A stretch of DNA of 64,000 nucleotides from JAISGQ01 sp045536305 (lineage in GTDB: Bacteria; Bacillota; Clostridia; Oscillospirales; Acutalibacteraceae). Below are positions 25,645-33,467 of this stretch, one piece after another. Under the pieces are notes generated by a model, which saw nothing but the letters and a program-made list of their open reading frames with translations, was not told where the DNA came from and searched no databases. Position 1 is the stretch's first letter; each line of letters starts with the position of its first letter. The position numbers and the translations under genes were made by a program. The stretch is from assembly GCA_045536305.1 (NCBI GenBank), contig JAZSNH010000029.1, positions 1 to 64,000 of the forward strand. Reading direction: 5' to 3'.

Positions 25645-25674
25645 GAAAAAAGCCGCCCGATGGGCGGCTTTTTC
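25645..25674. terminator. Terminator of the HTH gene
   Basis: GCCGCCC (25652-25658) and GGGCGGC (25662-25668) pair around GAT. A-rich and T-rich flanks allow use on both strands, and it lies immediately after the HTH gene stop on the minus strand. Confidence 0.85.
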
Positions 25675-25883
25675 TATTCTTCTCTTACAAATTCAAACAG
25701 GTCGCCCGGCTGGCAGTCGAGCACATCGCATATCGCATTCATCGTCTCAAACCGAATGCCCTTCATTTTCCCTGTTTTCAGATTGGAAAGGTTTACATTT
25801 GTCATGTCTATCTTTTCCGCAAGCTCGTTAAGAGATATCTTGCGATCTGCCATCATGCGGTCAAGTCTTAAAATAATAGCCAT
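25674..25883 (-). CDS. XRE/YozG-type HTH transcriptional regulator
   Basis: A 69-aa Cro/CI-like helix-turn-helix protein, with ISLNELAEKIDMTNVNLSNLKTGK as the HTH and CDVLDCQPGDLFEF at the end. This small YozG type is usually paired with a DUF2975 membrane protein, as here (25896-26405). The gene begins 12 bp after that gene's stop. It probably binds the two palindromes around the shared promoter and represses its own operon, which is inference. Confidence 0.9.
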   Translation of the reverse strand: MAIILRLDRMMADRKISLNELAEKIDMTNVNLSNLKTGKMKGIRFETMNAICDVLDCQPGDLFEFVREE

Positions 25884-25895
25884 CAGAATGCCTCC

Positions 25896-26405
25896 TTATG
25901 CTATAGAGTCCATGTTTTCCTGAAGCTCATAGCCGTATTTGAAAACCTCGGAGAAAAGACCTGTTACAACTCCGAAAACCATAATAGCAAGGTTGATGCT
26001 TTCGAAGCCGAAGGAGAACGAAAGAGCGTTGGGATCAAGGAAACCGCAGACCATGGAAGAGACGGTATTCGGCAGTATACTTGCAAAAATAAGGACAAAA
26101 GCCATAATACGCAGGTTCTTGATTATCTTCTTTGAAAAAGGTCTGCCTGTTTTGTGAATCTCACCGAGAATGAGACTGAACAGAAACAGTGCAGCTGCAA
26201 TAAAGAGATAAAGAATGGAATCGGACAGCAGAATTTCGGGTGCGGTGCCGTTGAAATTTTCGCCTGCTATTTTTATTGAATCCACATTTACAAGGAAATT
26301 AAGAAACCGTGCGACTGAAATTATTGCAAGACCTGCGGTGATGATGTAGGTAAAAAGGGTGTCGAAATAAAGCTTCTTCTGTAATGCATTCTGTGCATTT
26401 TTCAT
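25896..26405 (-). CDS. DUF2975-type membrane protein
   Basis: A 169-aa membrane protein of the DUF2975 kind, with four hydrophobic segments (about residues 15-40, 60-85, 100-125 and 135-160). ATG at 26405 was chosen over 26420 because GGAAG lies 8 nt upstream. It precedes the YozG-type regulator in one operon. The molecular role of DUF2975 is not known. Promoter with 17-bp spacing lies at 26465-26493. Confidence 0.85.
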   Translation of the reverse strand: MKNAQNALQKKLYFDTLFTYIITAGLAIISVARFLNFLVNVDSIKIAGENFNGTAPEILLSDSILYLFIAAALFLFSLILGEIHKTGRPFSKKIIKNLRIMAFVLIFASILPNTVSSMVCGFLDPNALSFSFGFESINLAIMVFGVVTGLFSEVFKYGYELQENMDSIA

Positions 26406-26420
26406 TTTGTAATCTTCCAA

Positions 26421-26437
26421 TTAAAGTGTTGCTTTAA
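26421..26437 (-). promoter_or_regulatory. Candidate operator, proximal
   Basis: TTAAAGT-GTT-GCTTTAA imperfect palindrome in the 5' leader, a near copy of the distal 26500-26518 site. Confidence 0.55.
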
Positions 26438-26464
26438 AAATTTAAATCTTAACCGGTTGACTGT

Positions 26465-26493
26465 ACTATAACACCATTCATAACCTTTGTCAA
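26465..26493 (-). promoter_or_regulatory. Promoter of the DUF2975-HTH operon
   Basis: On the minus strand TTGACA (26493-26488) and TATAGT (26470-26465) are spaced by exactly 17 bp. Palindromes lie on both sides of it. Confidence 0.85.
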
Positions 26494-26499
26494 TAGTTT

Positions 26500-26518
26500 T
26501 TTAAAGTAAGACTTTAAA
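26500..26518 (-). promoter_or_regulatory. Candidate operator, distal
   Basis: Perfect 19-bp palindrome TTTAAAGT-AAG-ACTTTAAA just upstream of the -35 of the DUF2975-HTH promoter. Confidence 0.65.
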
Positions 26519-26544
26519 TTTTTAAGAAAACAATTGTAATAATT

Positions 26545-26579
26545 AAAAAATCCGCACGATCAAAACAGGTCGTGCGGAT
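26545..26579 (-). terminator. Terminator after ECF S component
   Basis: Arms ATCCGCACGA and TCGTGCGGAT, then a run of six T on the minus strand. Confidence 0.85.
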
Positions 26580-26583
26580 AAGT

Positions 26584-27150
26584 TTATCTTAACATCAGCT
26601 TCTGTTTTCTCAGGGCGATAACAACAGCGGGGATAATAACTATCTGCACCGCTATTCCGAGCAGAGCCTTTGCAAAGCCCTCTGTAAAGAAGTAAGCGAG
26701 GGTAAAATCGTAGGGCACGGTAAACAGCCGAGTCAGGACAAGCGACCATGAAAGTCCCCATGCTATCCTGCCAAGGAGCATTGAGATAATTAGTGTGACA
26801 TATATGTAAGGAATCTTTTTGGGAAGAAGCTTATAAAAAAGACCGCAGGTCAGACCGTATACCGCCAACTCAACTGCCATACCGTAGCAGGTGGGAGCAT
26901 AAGGCATGCCGAAGATCAGATGACGAAGCAGCGGAGCGATAAAGCCCACCGCGGCACCCCATGGACCGCCGCAGATAAAGCCGCAGAGCATTACGGGTAT
27001 ATGCATGGGCAAAAGCATGTTTCCTATCTCGGGTATCTGGCCTGTTACAAAGGGAAGCACAAGCGCCATGGCAAGAAAAAAAGCGGCGAGAACAAGCCTT
27101 GTGACCTTCATTCCTGTGTTTGCTTTTGTGTTTGCAATGTTTTCACTCAT
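26584..27150 (-). CDS. ECF transporter S component
   Basis: A 188-aa substrate-binding S subunit of an energy-coupling factor transporter. It has six hydrophobic segments. The first segment carries ALVLPFVTGQIPEIGNMLLPMHIPVMLCGF, followed by GGPWGAAVGFIAPLLRHLIFGMP, a pattern common to the S family of PF12822. The substrate cannot be read from sequence. It needs a shared energising module not found here. Its 5' leader holds a terminator-like hairpin, so transcription attenuation is possible. Confidence 0.85.
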   Translation of the reverse strand: MSENIANTKANTGMKVTRLVLAAFFLAMALVLPFVTGQIPEIGNMLLPMHIPVMLCGFICGGPWGAAVGFIAPLLRHLIFGMPYAPTCYGMAVELAVYGLTCGLFYKLLPKKIPYIYVTLIISMLLGRIAWGLSWSLVLTRLFTVPYDFTLAYFFTEGFAKALLGIAVQIVIIPAVVIALRKQKLMLR

Positions 27151-27312
27151 AGTAGATTTCCTTTCCGTAATTAAGGATACAAAAAGGCATTATGGTCTCC
27201 TTCGGGAGATCATAATGCCTTCATAGCATCCTTTTGATAAAGTCAACATATTTGCCTTTATATCTGCCTTTGCGGCGGCTTCTTACCGCCTGCAAAAGGG
27301 ATTTTAACACAA
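27151..27312 (-). promoter_or_regulatory. Structured leader of the ECF S gene
   Basis: The gap between DUF3842 and the S gene holds two hairpins on the minus strand. The first is TTTGC-GGCGG pairing with CCGCC-GCAAA (near 27265-27300). The second is GGCATTATG with CATAATGCC over a CTCCCGAAGGAG stem-loop (about 27190-27222), followed by TTTTT. The layout resembles a riboswitch with a terminator, but no known aptamer was matched. Confidence 0.5.
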
Positions 27313-27729
27313 TCAGGAAAGGGTGTCAATATGTTCCGAAAGCTTATCAAGTGCATCTGCGATGAGGTCCGACATCGACATATCCCATGTACCTGCAACA
27401 ACGGTTGAGCATTTTGCAACGGGAATAAGTATCCTGAGAGCATCTGAGCTGCCTACGGCAGATGCCATTTTTTCCGATACCTCGCCCATGAGCGAATCTG
27501 CGATAACGATCCCGACAGGTCCGATTATCACATCGGCACGTTTTGCATTTACGATCACGGCATTCTCGCCTGTAGCAACGTTTTTTGCGCCGCCCTTGCT
27601 CATGGACATGGTCGCCATGCTGTTGGTGCCGACAGCATAAAGCTCTGCCCGGGGGAAGCGTTCGCATATCCCTTCGCACAGCTCGCGGCCTATCCTGCCT
27701 CCCTGTCCGTCGATTACAAGAACCTTCAT
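27313..27729 (-). CDS. DUF3842 family protein
   Basis: A 138-aa protein with the DUF3842 start MKVLVIDGQGGRIGRELCE, a Rossmann-like glycine motif. Next to it is a variable part with VGTNSMATMSMSKGGAKN and GENAVIVNAKRADVIIGPVGI. It is a conserved unknown in Clostridia. It lies 16 bp after the ABC permease on the same strand and ahead of the ECF S gene. Its role is unknown. Confidence 0.8.
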   Translation of the reverse strand: MKVLVIDGQGGRIGRELCEGICERFPRAELYAVGTNSMATMSMSKGGAKNVATGENAVIVNAKRADVIIGPVGIVIADSLMGEVSEKMASAVGSSDALRILIPVAKCSTVVAGTWDMSMSDLIADALDKLSEHIDTLS

Positions 27730-27744
27730 AAAGCTTACTCCTTT

Positions 27745-28536
27745 TTACGCGGAAATATCCTTTTTACACCAGACAGCATGAGCGGAAACGGCACACACCA
27801 GCAGAATCGCTGCGCCTATACCCATTTTTACAAGGTCGATACCGCCGTCGTTAAAGATTGCGGCGGCATCGGAATAGCTGAAGGGAGTTACATAGGAGAG
27901 GAACTTAAGCTCTTCGAGAGCTGAGGAGATAAGGCTTAAAAAATACATTATCATTGCGATGCCGAGTCCTATCGGGCCTGCAGAGCGGCGCATCATGGCA
28001 GAGAGAAGCAGTGAAATACAGCCTATCTCAAGATGCATTACATACTGTGCCGCATAGAACAAGGCAAAGGTTTTGACATTGAGCGGTTCGCCTATAACGG
28101 GGAAGGAAAGTCCCGTAAGAACACCGCACACGACGTTTATAACAAGAAGAAGGGTCACCATTGCAAAGAATTTTCCGAAGAAAACGCGGCTTCTTGCAAT
28201 GGGGTGTGTAAGGAGCCATTCGCCTGTGTGCTCGCTCTCTTCTCTGGCGAGAGCTGCACCGCCGAGGAAGGCGGCGAGTATGGAGCCGCAGAGAGACAGC
28301 ATCAAGCCGCCCTCTGTTGCAAAATAATCCTGAGCCGAGCCATAGTCAAGCTCGTCCATGCTGAACATTTCGGAAAAATCACCGAGGGAGGCCATCATAT
28401 TAGTCATCTCGCCGAGCATTTCCTTAAAAAGAGGATAAACTGCCATTACGAAAAGAAGCAGGCCTGTACATATTGCGGTAAAGATTATGGTAGTTGTTCT
28501 GCCGCGACGCAGTTCAAATCGGTAAATATGCTTCAT
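27745..28536 (-). CDS. ABC-2 type transporter permease
   Basis: A 263-aa membrane subunit of an ABC exporter with about six transmembrane helices. The first helix is near residues 15-36 (IIFTAICTGLLLFVMAVYPL) and the others between about 90 and 255. AREESEHTGEWLLTHPIARSRVFFGKF is the conserved cytoplasmic coupling stretch of this permease class. Its start overlaps the ATPase stop by ATGA, so both are made together. Substrate unknown. Confidence 0.88.
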   Translation of the reverse strand: MKHIYRFELRRGRTTTIIFTAICTGLLLFVMAVYPLFKEMLGEMTNMMASLGDFSEMFSMDELDYGSAQDYFATEGGLMLSLCGSILAAFLGGAALAREESEHTGEWLLTHPIARSRVFFGKFFAMVTLLLVINVVCGVLTGLSFPVIGEPLNVKTFALFYAAQYVMHLEIGCISLLLSAMMRRSAGPIGLGIAMIMYFLSLISSALEELKFLSYVTPFSYSDAAAIFNDGGIDLVKMGIGAAILLVCAVSAHAVWCKKDISA

Positions 28537-29411
28537 CTGGTCTCACCTTCCCTTTCATAGTAGTGCATGAATATTTCCTCAAGCTCGGGCTCGGAAACAG
28601 TAAAATCGGAAATGGGCATTTTGCCGATCTCTGCAGCGAGCAGAGCAGCCTCACCGTTGTAAAGGAAGCTGACGCCTTCGTCTGTTGTGTGAACATCCTT
28701 TACCCCGGCTATTTCGGGAGGAGCGGAAACGGAACGCAGAAATACCCTCTTGGTGCTGCCTCCGGACAGCTCGGACACTTTGCCTTGCATGACGAGCTCG
28801 CCCTCTCGCACGATAGCCGCGTTGACGCAGTGAGCCTGTATTTCGTGAAGGATATGTGTGGAAAGAAAAACCGTAGCTCCCTCTGCCCTGCGTGCTGTGA
28901 CTTCATCGAAAAACCGCTTCTGCATAAGGGGGTCAAGTCCGCTGGTGGGTTCGTCGAATATATACAGCTCGGGTCTGTGCTGCAGGGCGCATACAATGCT
29001 GACCTTTTTCTTGTTGCCGAGGGAGAGTGCGCGGATGGGCTTGTTGAGGTCCACCTCAAACAGCTCGCACAGGCGCGCTGCCTCTTCGCTGCAGTTGATA
29101 TTTCGCAGGTCTGCGCTCATTTTTATTACATCCTTGGCGCGCAGGTTGTAAAAGGATGCTTCGCCGGGCATATAGCCGATCTTTTTAAGTATCTCGGTCT
29201 TGTTCTTTATACAGTCGAGCCCGAACACCTTTGCACTGCCGGAGGTGGGACTGATAAGACCCAGCAGCAGTCTGATGGTGGTGGATTTGCCTGCGCCGTT
29301 AGGGCCGATAAATCCGAAAAAATCGCCCTGCTCTATGCTGAGGGATATATCCTTTACCCCTCGTGATTTGCCGTAGAATTTTGTCAGGGCATTTGTCTCA
29401 ATGACATTCAT
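28533..29411 (-). CDS. ABC transporter ATP-binding protein
   Basis: A 292-aa nucleotide-binding subunit with Walker A GPNGAGKST (residues 36-44), signature LSLGNKKK (near 135) and Walker B LYIFDEPTSGLD (near 155). ATG at 29411 has GAAAGGAG 8 nt upstream and was preferred to the longer start at 29438. It forms an exporter with the following permease. No dedicated regulator lies next to it, although its promoter carries palindromes. Confidence 0.93.
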   Translation of the reverse strand: MNVIETNALTKFYGKSRGVKDISLSIEQGDFFGFIGPNGAGKSTTIRLLLGLISPTSGSAKVFGLDCIKNKTEILKKIGYMPGEASFYNLRAKDVIKMSADLRNINCSEEAARLCELFEVDLNKPIRALSLGNKKKVSIVCALQHRPELYIFDEPTSGLDPLMQKRFFDEVTARRAEGATVFLSTHILHEIQAHCVNAAIVREGELVMQGKVSELSGGSTKRVFLRSVSAPPEIAGVKDVHTTDEGVSFLYNGEAALLAAEIGKMPISDFTVSEPELEEIFMHYYEREGETR

Positions 29412-29429
29412 GCTTACTACTCCTTTCAA

Positions 29430-29487
29430 AACCAACATTTAACACATTGGTTAAATGAATCATAGCACATTGTGATTAAAATGTCAA
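29430..29487 (-). promoter_or_regulatory. Promoter and palindromic operator of ABC exporter
   Basis: On the minus strand, TTGACA (29487-29482) and TATGAT (29464-29459) are spaced 17 bp. Just downstream, AACCAA/TTGGTT arms (29430-29435 and 29447-29452) and ATTTAAC/GTTAAAT arms (29437-29443 and 29450-29456) form overlapping palindromes. Confidence 0.65.
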
Positions 29488-29724
29488 TACCGAACGGAAA
29501 AATTGTAAAAAGTGAGGCGTAACGGGCAATGGACGAGAAAACGATTAACTTAATAAATTTTAATATTCGCTTAATCTTTTTTAGTAATTTTGCTTTTTTA
29601 TGTTCGATTTTTGAACGTGATATTCGTATATTATATGAATTGACATAATTTTACATATTAGATAAGATTAGCTTGTGTCAAACCCTGCATACACTTAAAT
29701 TTATTTTTAAGAAAGGTGAATGTC
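29488..29724 (+). promoter_or_regulatory. Promoter region of alpha-oxoamine synthase
   Basis: TTGACA (29640-29645) and TAAGAT (29663-29668) are spaced 17 bp. An AT-rich imperfect palindrome ATTCGTATA/TTATATGAAT sits just upstream of the -35. The rest shows no gene. Confidence 0.7.
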
Positions 29725-30924
29725 ATGGATCTTTTTAAAAAATGCGATGATTTTACACTGGTTGACGATATTAAAAAAATGGATATTTACCCCTATTTTC
29801 ATGCTCTGGAGTCAAAGCAGGACATCGAGGTCATGATGGAGGGCAAGCGCAGAATAATGCTCGGTTCAAACAACTATCTTGGGTTGACTGTCTGCCCCGA
29901 GGTTGTCGAGGCAGGTATAAAGGCTTTTGAAAAGTTCGGCAGCGGCTGCAGCGGTTCAAGATTTTTAAACGGAACGCTCACCATGCATTTGGAGCTTGAA
30001 AAGGAGCTTGCCGAATTTCTGAACAAAGAGGCTGTAACGACCTTCTCTACAGGCTTCCAGTCGAATCTCGGCATAATTTCGGCTATAGTCGGAAGAAACG
30101 ATTACGTTATCTGCGACAAGGAAAATCATGCAAGCATTTACGACGGCTGCAAGCTGTCGTGGGGAAAAATGCTCAGATATGAGCATTCCGATATGGAAAG
30201 TCTTAAAAAATGTCTTGAAAAGGTACCCGAGACCGCAGGCGCTCTTATTGTTACCGACGGCGTTTTCAGCATGGGCGGAGATATTGCAAAGCTCCCCGAG
30301 ATCGTTGCTCTTGCCAAGAAATACGGCGCAAGGGTGATGGTTGACGATGCCCATGGTCTGGGCGTTATCGGTGAGGGCGGCAGAGGAACTGCCAGCTATT
30401 TCGGTCTCGAGGACGAGGTGGATATTTATATGGGGACATTCTCAAAGTCCTTGGCTTCCCTCGGCGGCTATATGGCTGCAAAGGAAAAGGTGGTTGAGTA
30501 CGTACGTCACAACTCAAGGCCTTTTATATTCTCCGCTTCCATCACCCCCGCAAGCTGTGCCTCTGCGCTTGAGGCTCTGCGTCAGCTAAAGGCAAGACCT
30601 CAGCTTGTGACAAGACTTCAGGAGATCGCAGGCTATGTGCGTCGGGGAATGGACAAAAGAGGTATATGCCGCCGTCCGTGCGATAACGATATCACACCCA
30701 TCGTGCCTATACGCACCTTTGAATATACAAATACTCTCGCCTGCGGAAAGAAGCTTTATGAAGCAGGGGTTTACGTCAATCCCGTACTGCCCCCTGCCGT
30801 GCCGCCGACAGATTGTCTGCTGCGTACAAGCTATATGGCGACACACACTGATGAGATACTCGATGAGGCTCTCGATATTATCGCTGAAAATATGGCGGAA
30901 AACATCTGCGAAATGGGCGCATAA
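29725..30924 (+). CDS. PLP-dependent alpha-oxoamine synthase, serine palmitoyltransferase-like
   Basis: Fold-type I PLP enzyme (399 aa) that joins an acyl-CoA or acyl-ACP to an amino acid. The PLP lysine is K241 in TFSKSLASLGG, with D207 and H210 in DDAHGLGVIG and H135 in NHAS. The wording GSRFLNGTLTMHLELE and FIFSASITPAS is close to bacterial serine palmitoyltransferase. It is less like KBL or biotin BioF, but these are hard to part by eye. It stands alone, with no biotin or sphingolipid gene next to it. ATG 29725 follows AAAGG at 8 nt. Confidence 0.85.
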   Translation: MDLFKKCDDFTLVDDIKKMDIYPYFHALESKQDIEVMMEGKRRIMLGSNNYLGLTVCPEVVEAGIKAFEKFGSGCSGSRFLNGTLTMHLELEKELAEFLNKEAVTTFSTGFQSNLGIISAIVGRNDYVICDKENHASIYDGCKLSWGKMLRYEHSDMESLKKCLEKVPETAGALIVTDGVFSMGGDIAKLPEIVALAKKYGARVMVDDAHGLGVIGEGGRGTASYFGLEDEVDIYMGTFSKSLASLGGYMAAKEKVVEYVRHNSRPFIFSASITPASCASALEALRQLKARPQLVTRLQEIAGYVRRGMDKRGICRRPCDNDITPIVPIRTFEYTNTLACGKKLYEAGVYVNPVLPPAVPPTDCLLRTSYMATHTDEILDEALDIIAENMAENICEMGA

Positions 30925-30938
30925 AAATATATAAGCAG

Positions 30939-30972
30939 AAAACGGCTGTGCAAAATGCACAGCCGTTTTTTG
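30939..30972 (+). terminator. Terminator after the alpha-oxoamine synthase gene
   Basis: AAAACGGCTGTGCA pairs perfectly with TGCACAGCCGTTTT around AAA, with a T-run after. Confidence 0.92.
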
Positions 30973-31515
30973 ATTTTAATAAAACCGACGCCTGATATGC
31001 CGAGAGATAAAAGGCTCCCTCTGATGAGGGAGCTGTCACGAAGTGACTGAGGAAGAGAAACAGAATTGAGGATGTAAGCTTTATTGATAACCTGCAACAA
31101 AGCAAATGTTCCTCTTGAAAAAGCTCTTTGTTCCTTACGCGCGCTCCCTGTCGCTCTTTATAGCTCCTTATGTCTCTCCCTCCACTCCCCTCATCAGAGG
31201 GAGGCAAGAAAAAGTCCAGCGAAAATGGGAGGCAAGAAAAGGCTTCTTCAAAGATGAGAGGAAAAATATAAAAGTCTTTCCCTCTAAGAAAAAGCCCAGC
31301 GAAGATGGGGAGAAAAATAAAAAAGTCTCTCCCTTTGCTCCCATCGTCAGAGGGAGGCATCGGCGCGTGCTTTGCAGACAGATCGGCTTCGTTTTTCTAA
31401 AAAATACAAATATGTCATATATTGTTTACACTAACATTGTTTTCAGCGTTGAACGTGTGAGCGAAATATGCTAAAATGTAAAGATGAAATTACAAAAAAA
31501 CGGGAGGTGAGACAG
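30973..31515. other. Non-coding stretch with MITE copy B and derived repeats
   Basis: No gene was found. It contains MITE copy B (31013-31205), then scrambled short pieces of the same repeat. Near 31320-31365 another copy of the right MITE end appears (TCTCTCCCTTTGCTCCCATC, then GTCAGAGGGAGGC). The transglutaminase gene follows. Confidence 0.7.
31013..31205. repeat. MITE copy B, intact
   Basis: Left end GGCTCCCTCTGATGAGGGAG and right end (complement GCCTCCCTCTGATGAGGGG) are inverted repeats. The middle has AAGCTTTATTGATAACCTGC and CCTCTTGAAAAAGCTCT, shared with the copies at 25.4 and 57.8 kb. Confidence 0.8.
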
Positions 31516-33291
31516 GTGAGCGAAGCTTATACGGAAACAAGACGCTTCCGCTGTGAAGGAAGGAGCGGAAGAGGCACCTATGAAAGGCTGTTTTCCGAAA
31601 AATACAACGTTCCGCCGCAAAGGCTGAAAGCGGAGAAAAAAAGCCCGGAGGACGGAGCGAAAAGAAAGCTTTTCGAGGGCAGACGCCTTGCACAGCCGGG
31701 TTTCTTTGCCGCAAAGCTCAATGCTCTGCGCGAAAAAATTCCCGCACCCGTAAAAAATATATGGCATAAGCTGTGCTCTGCCGCACGCTCTTTTGCAAAA
31801 CGGCTCGCTGAGTGGAAATATCTCAAGCCCTGTCTCAGAATAACGGCAGCGTGTGCCGCGATATTTACATGCCTCTTCGGTCTTGTTTACGCAATAGGCT
31901 GCAGTGCGCTTGACAGAAGCGGCGTATTCGACAGCCTCAGTGTCAGATATTCTGATTTTTCGCGCTTTTCGCCCAACGGGCAGATAAACGAGAGTCAGCT
32001 CGAGGACAGAGGGATAATAGTTGTCAGCAGTGCGGACATGAGCACCTTTATAAAAAAGGAAAAGAGCAGCAGAATAAAGACCGCACTGCACGCAGGCTTA
32101 AATGAGCTGTCTGTACTGGGACTCGACCTCAGACTCTACTGCAGGGCGGAGGCAGGGATAGGCAGCATAAGCCCCGAGGTGTTTGGCAAAAACGGAAACA
32201 GAGATATTGAATTTGTAATAAAGCCAACCGCAGAACAGCTTTGTACCGTGGGCTGTCACACGCTCAGAGTTCGCACGGCAGGCAGAGAGCGCAATGTTTT
32301 GCTTATTGTTGAGGATACAGTAGTTCCGCAGGTAAAGCTTCGGGATGTAGAGATAATGCTTGGCGAAAAGGTCGGGGCAGATATGTTTATTGAAAGCACC
32401 ACCGACCCCTCTGCCCTTGTGGTGAGCTTCCTCAACGGAGAGCCCGATTTTGCGCTTTCGGGTCAGCAGCTTGTCTATCTCAATATAATGGATTCCTCGG
32501 GCAATGCCTGCGAGCTTCTTGCCGCAAGGCTTACCGTCACGGCAGATGTTGAGCCGCCTGTGATAATCGGAGCAAAGGACCGCACCGTTATCATCGGTGA
32601 ATCGGTCGCCTACAAGGACGGTATAACCGTGACGGACAACCTTGACGAAAATGTCACTCTCAAGGTCGATACAAGCGCGGTTGATCCGTCTGAGGAAGGG
32701 TATTACGATGTGACCTATACCGCATCGGACAGCAGCGGCAACGCCTCGTCCGTGACCGTGACCTTCCATTTTGCACATCAGGACGCAGTGGATACAGACG
32801 AGCAGTTTGACAGATATGTAAAGAAAATATCGTCTAATATTTTTAAGGACAGCATGACCGATACCGAGCGTCTTTGGGCAATATATGAATGGTGCAGAAA
32901 CAACATAGGCTATTCGGGTCATTCCGACAAGGGCGACTGGAAAAAGGCCGCGGTCAGCGGATTTAAAAACCGCTCGGGAGACTGCTATACATATTTTGCC
33001 TGTGCAAAGGCGCTGATAGAATACTGCGGCATAGAAAATAAGGATGTTATAAAAATAAAGGACACGACCGACCAGAGCAGTCATTTCTGGAGCCTTGTCA
33101 ATATCGGGACAGGCTATTACCATTTTGACGCGACACCCAGAAAGGGCGGCTTCGACGGCTTTATGCTGACCGACCGTCAGCTTCAGGATTATTCACTTAA
33201 CAATTCGGGAAGCCACAGATATCATACAAACCTCTACCCTGCCACACCGACAGAGCGGTTTTCTGCGCCCGGGCAGGAGGAAGAACAGTAA
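31516..33291 (+). CDS. Membrane-anchored transglutaminase-like protein with Ig-like domain (paralog 1)
   Basis: A 591-aa type II membrane protein. GTG 31516 was chosen because GGGAGG lies upstream and the paralog starts the same way. The cytoplasmic N-terminus carries RSGRGTYERLF. A transmembrane helix covers about residues 105-130. Two beta-sandwich regions follow (about 230-340 and 350-420, the latter of DUF5011 type, EPPVIIGAKDRTVIIGESV). The C-terminal transglutaminase-like core has C490 (GDCYTYF), H523 (SHFWSL) and D538 (HFDATP), a full catalytic triad. Likely remodels cell-surface peptides. Substrate unknown. Confidence 0.88.
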   Translation: MSEAYTETRRFRCEGRSGRGTYERLFSEKYNVPPQRLKAEKKSPEDGAKRKLFEGRRLAQPGFFAAKLNALREKIPAPVKNIWHKLCSAARSFAKRLAEWKYLKPCLRITAACAAIFTCLFGLVYAIGCSALDRSGVFDSLSVRYSDFSRFSPNGQINESQLEDRGIIVVSSADMSTFIKKEKSSRIKTALHAGLNELSVLGLDLRLYCRAEAGIGSISPEVFGKNGNRDIEFVIKPTAEQLCTVGCHTLRVRTAGRERNVLLIVEDTVVPQVKLRDVEIMLGEKVGADMFIESTTDPSALVVSFLNGEPDFALSGQQLVYLNIMDSSGNACELLAARLTVTADVEPPVIIGAKDRTVIIGESVAYKDGITVTDNLDENVTLKVDTSAVDPSEEGYYDVTYTASDSSGNASSVTVTFHFAHQDAVDTDEQFDRYVKKISSNIFKDSMTDTERLWAIYEWCRNNIGYSGHSDKGDWKKAAVSGFKNRSGDCYTYFACAKALIEYCGIENKDVIKIKDTTDQSSHFWSLVNIGTGYYHFDATPRKGGFDGFMLTDRQLQDYSLNNSGSHRYHTNLYPATPTERFSAPGQEEEQ

Positions 33292-33467
33292 TATTTTGCC
33301 GCGGTATTACAGAGGGTATTTTATGCTTCTGTCGTCAGCAGCAACAATAATTTGTTTTAAAATGTGATATTTGCAGTGTTTTCACCGTTGATTACAAAGG
33401 ATGAATGTGTTAAAATATACTTTATTATGACCTGGCCGATGTGTCGGGTATATGGGGGTTGAAAAAG

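Noticed and set aside
26545..26580. TTATCCGCAC as a DnaA box at 26.57 kb
   Set aside because: It is one arm of a clear terminator hairpin and lies far from the origin.
29600..29625. A LexA-type box near GTTC-N7-GAAC
   Set aside because: The half-sites are in the wrong order and spacing for a Firmicute LexA box (GAAC-N4-GTTC).
32098..33123. A 341-aa open frame opposite transglutaminase paralog 1
   Set aside because: Cys-rich shadow of the plus-strand gene, with no SD or family motif.
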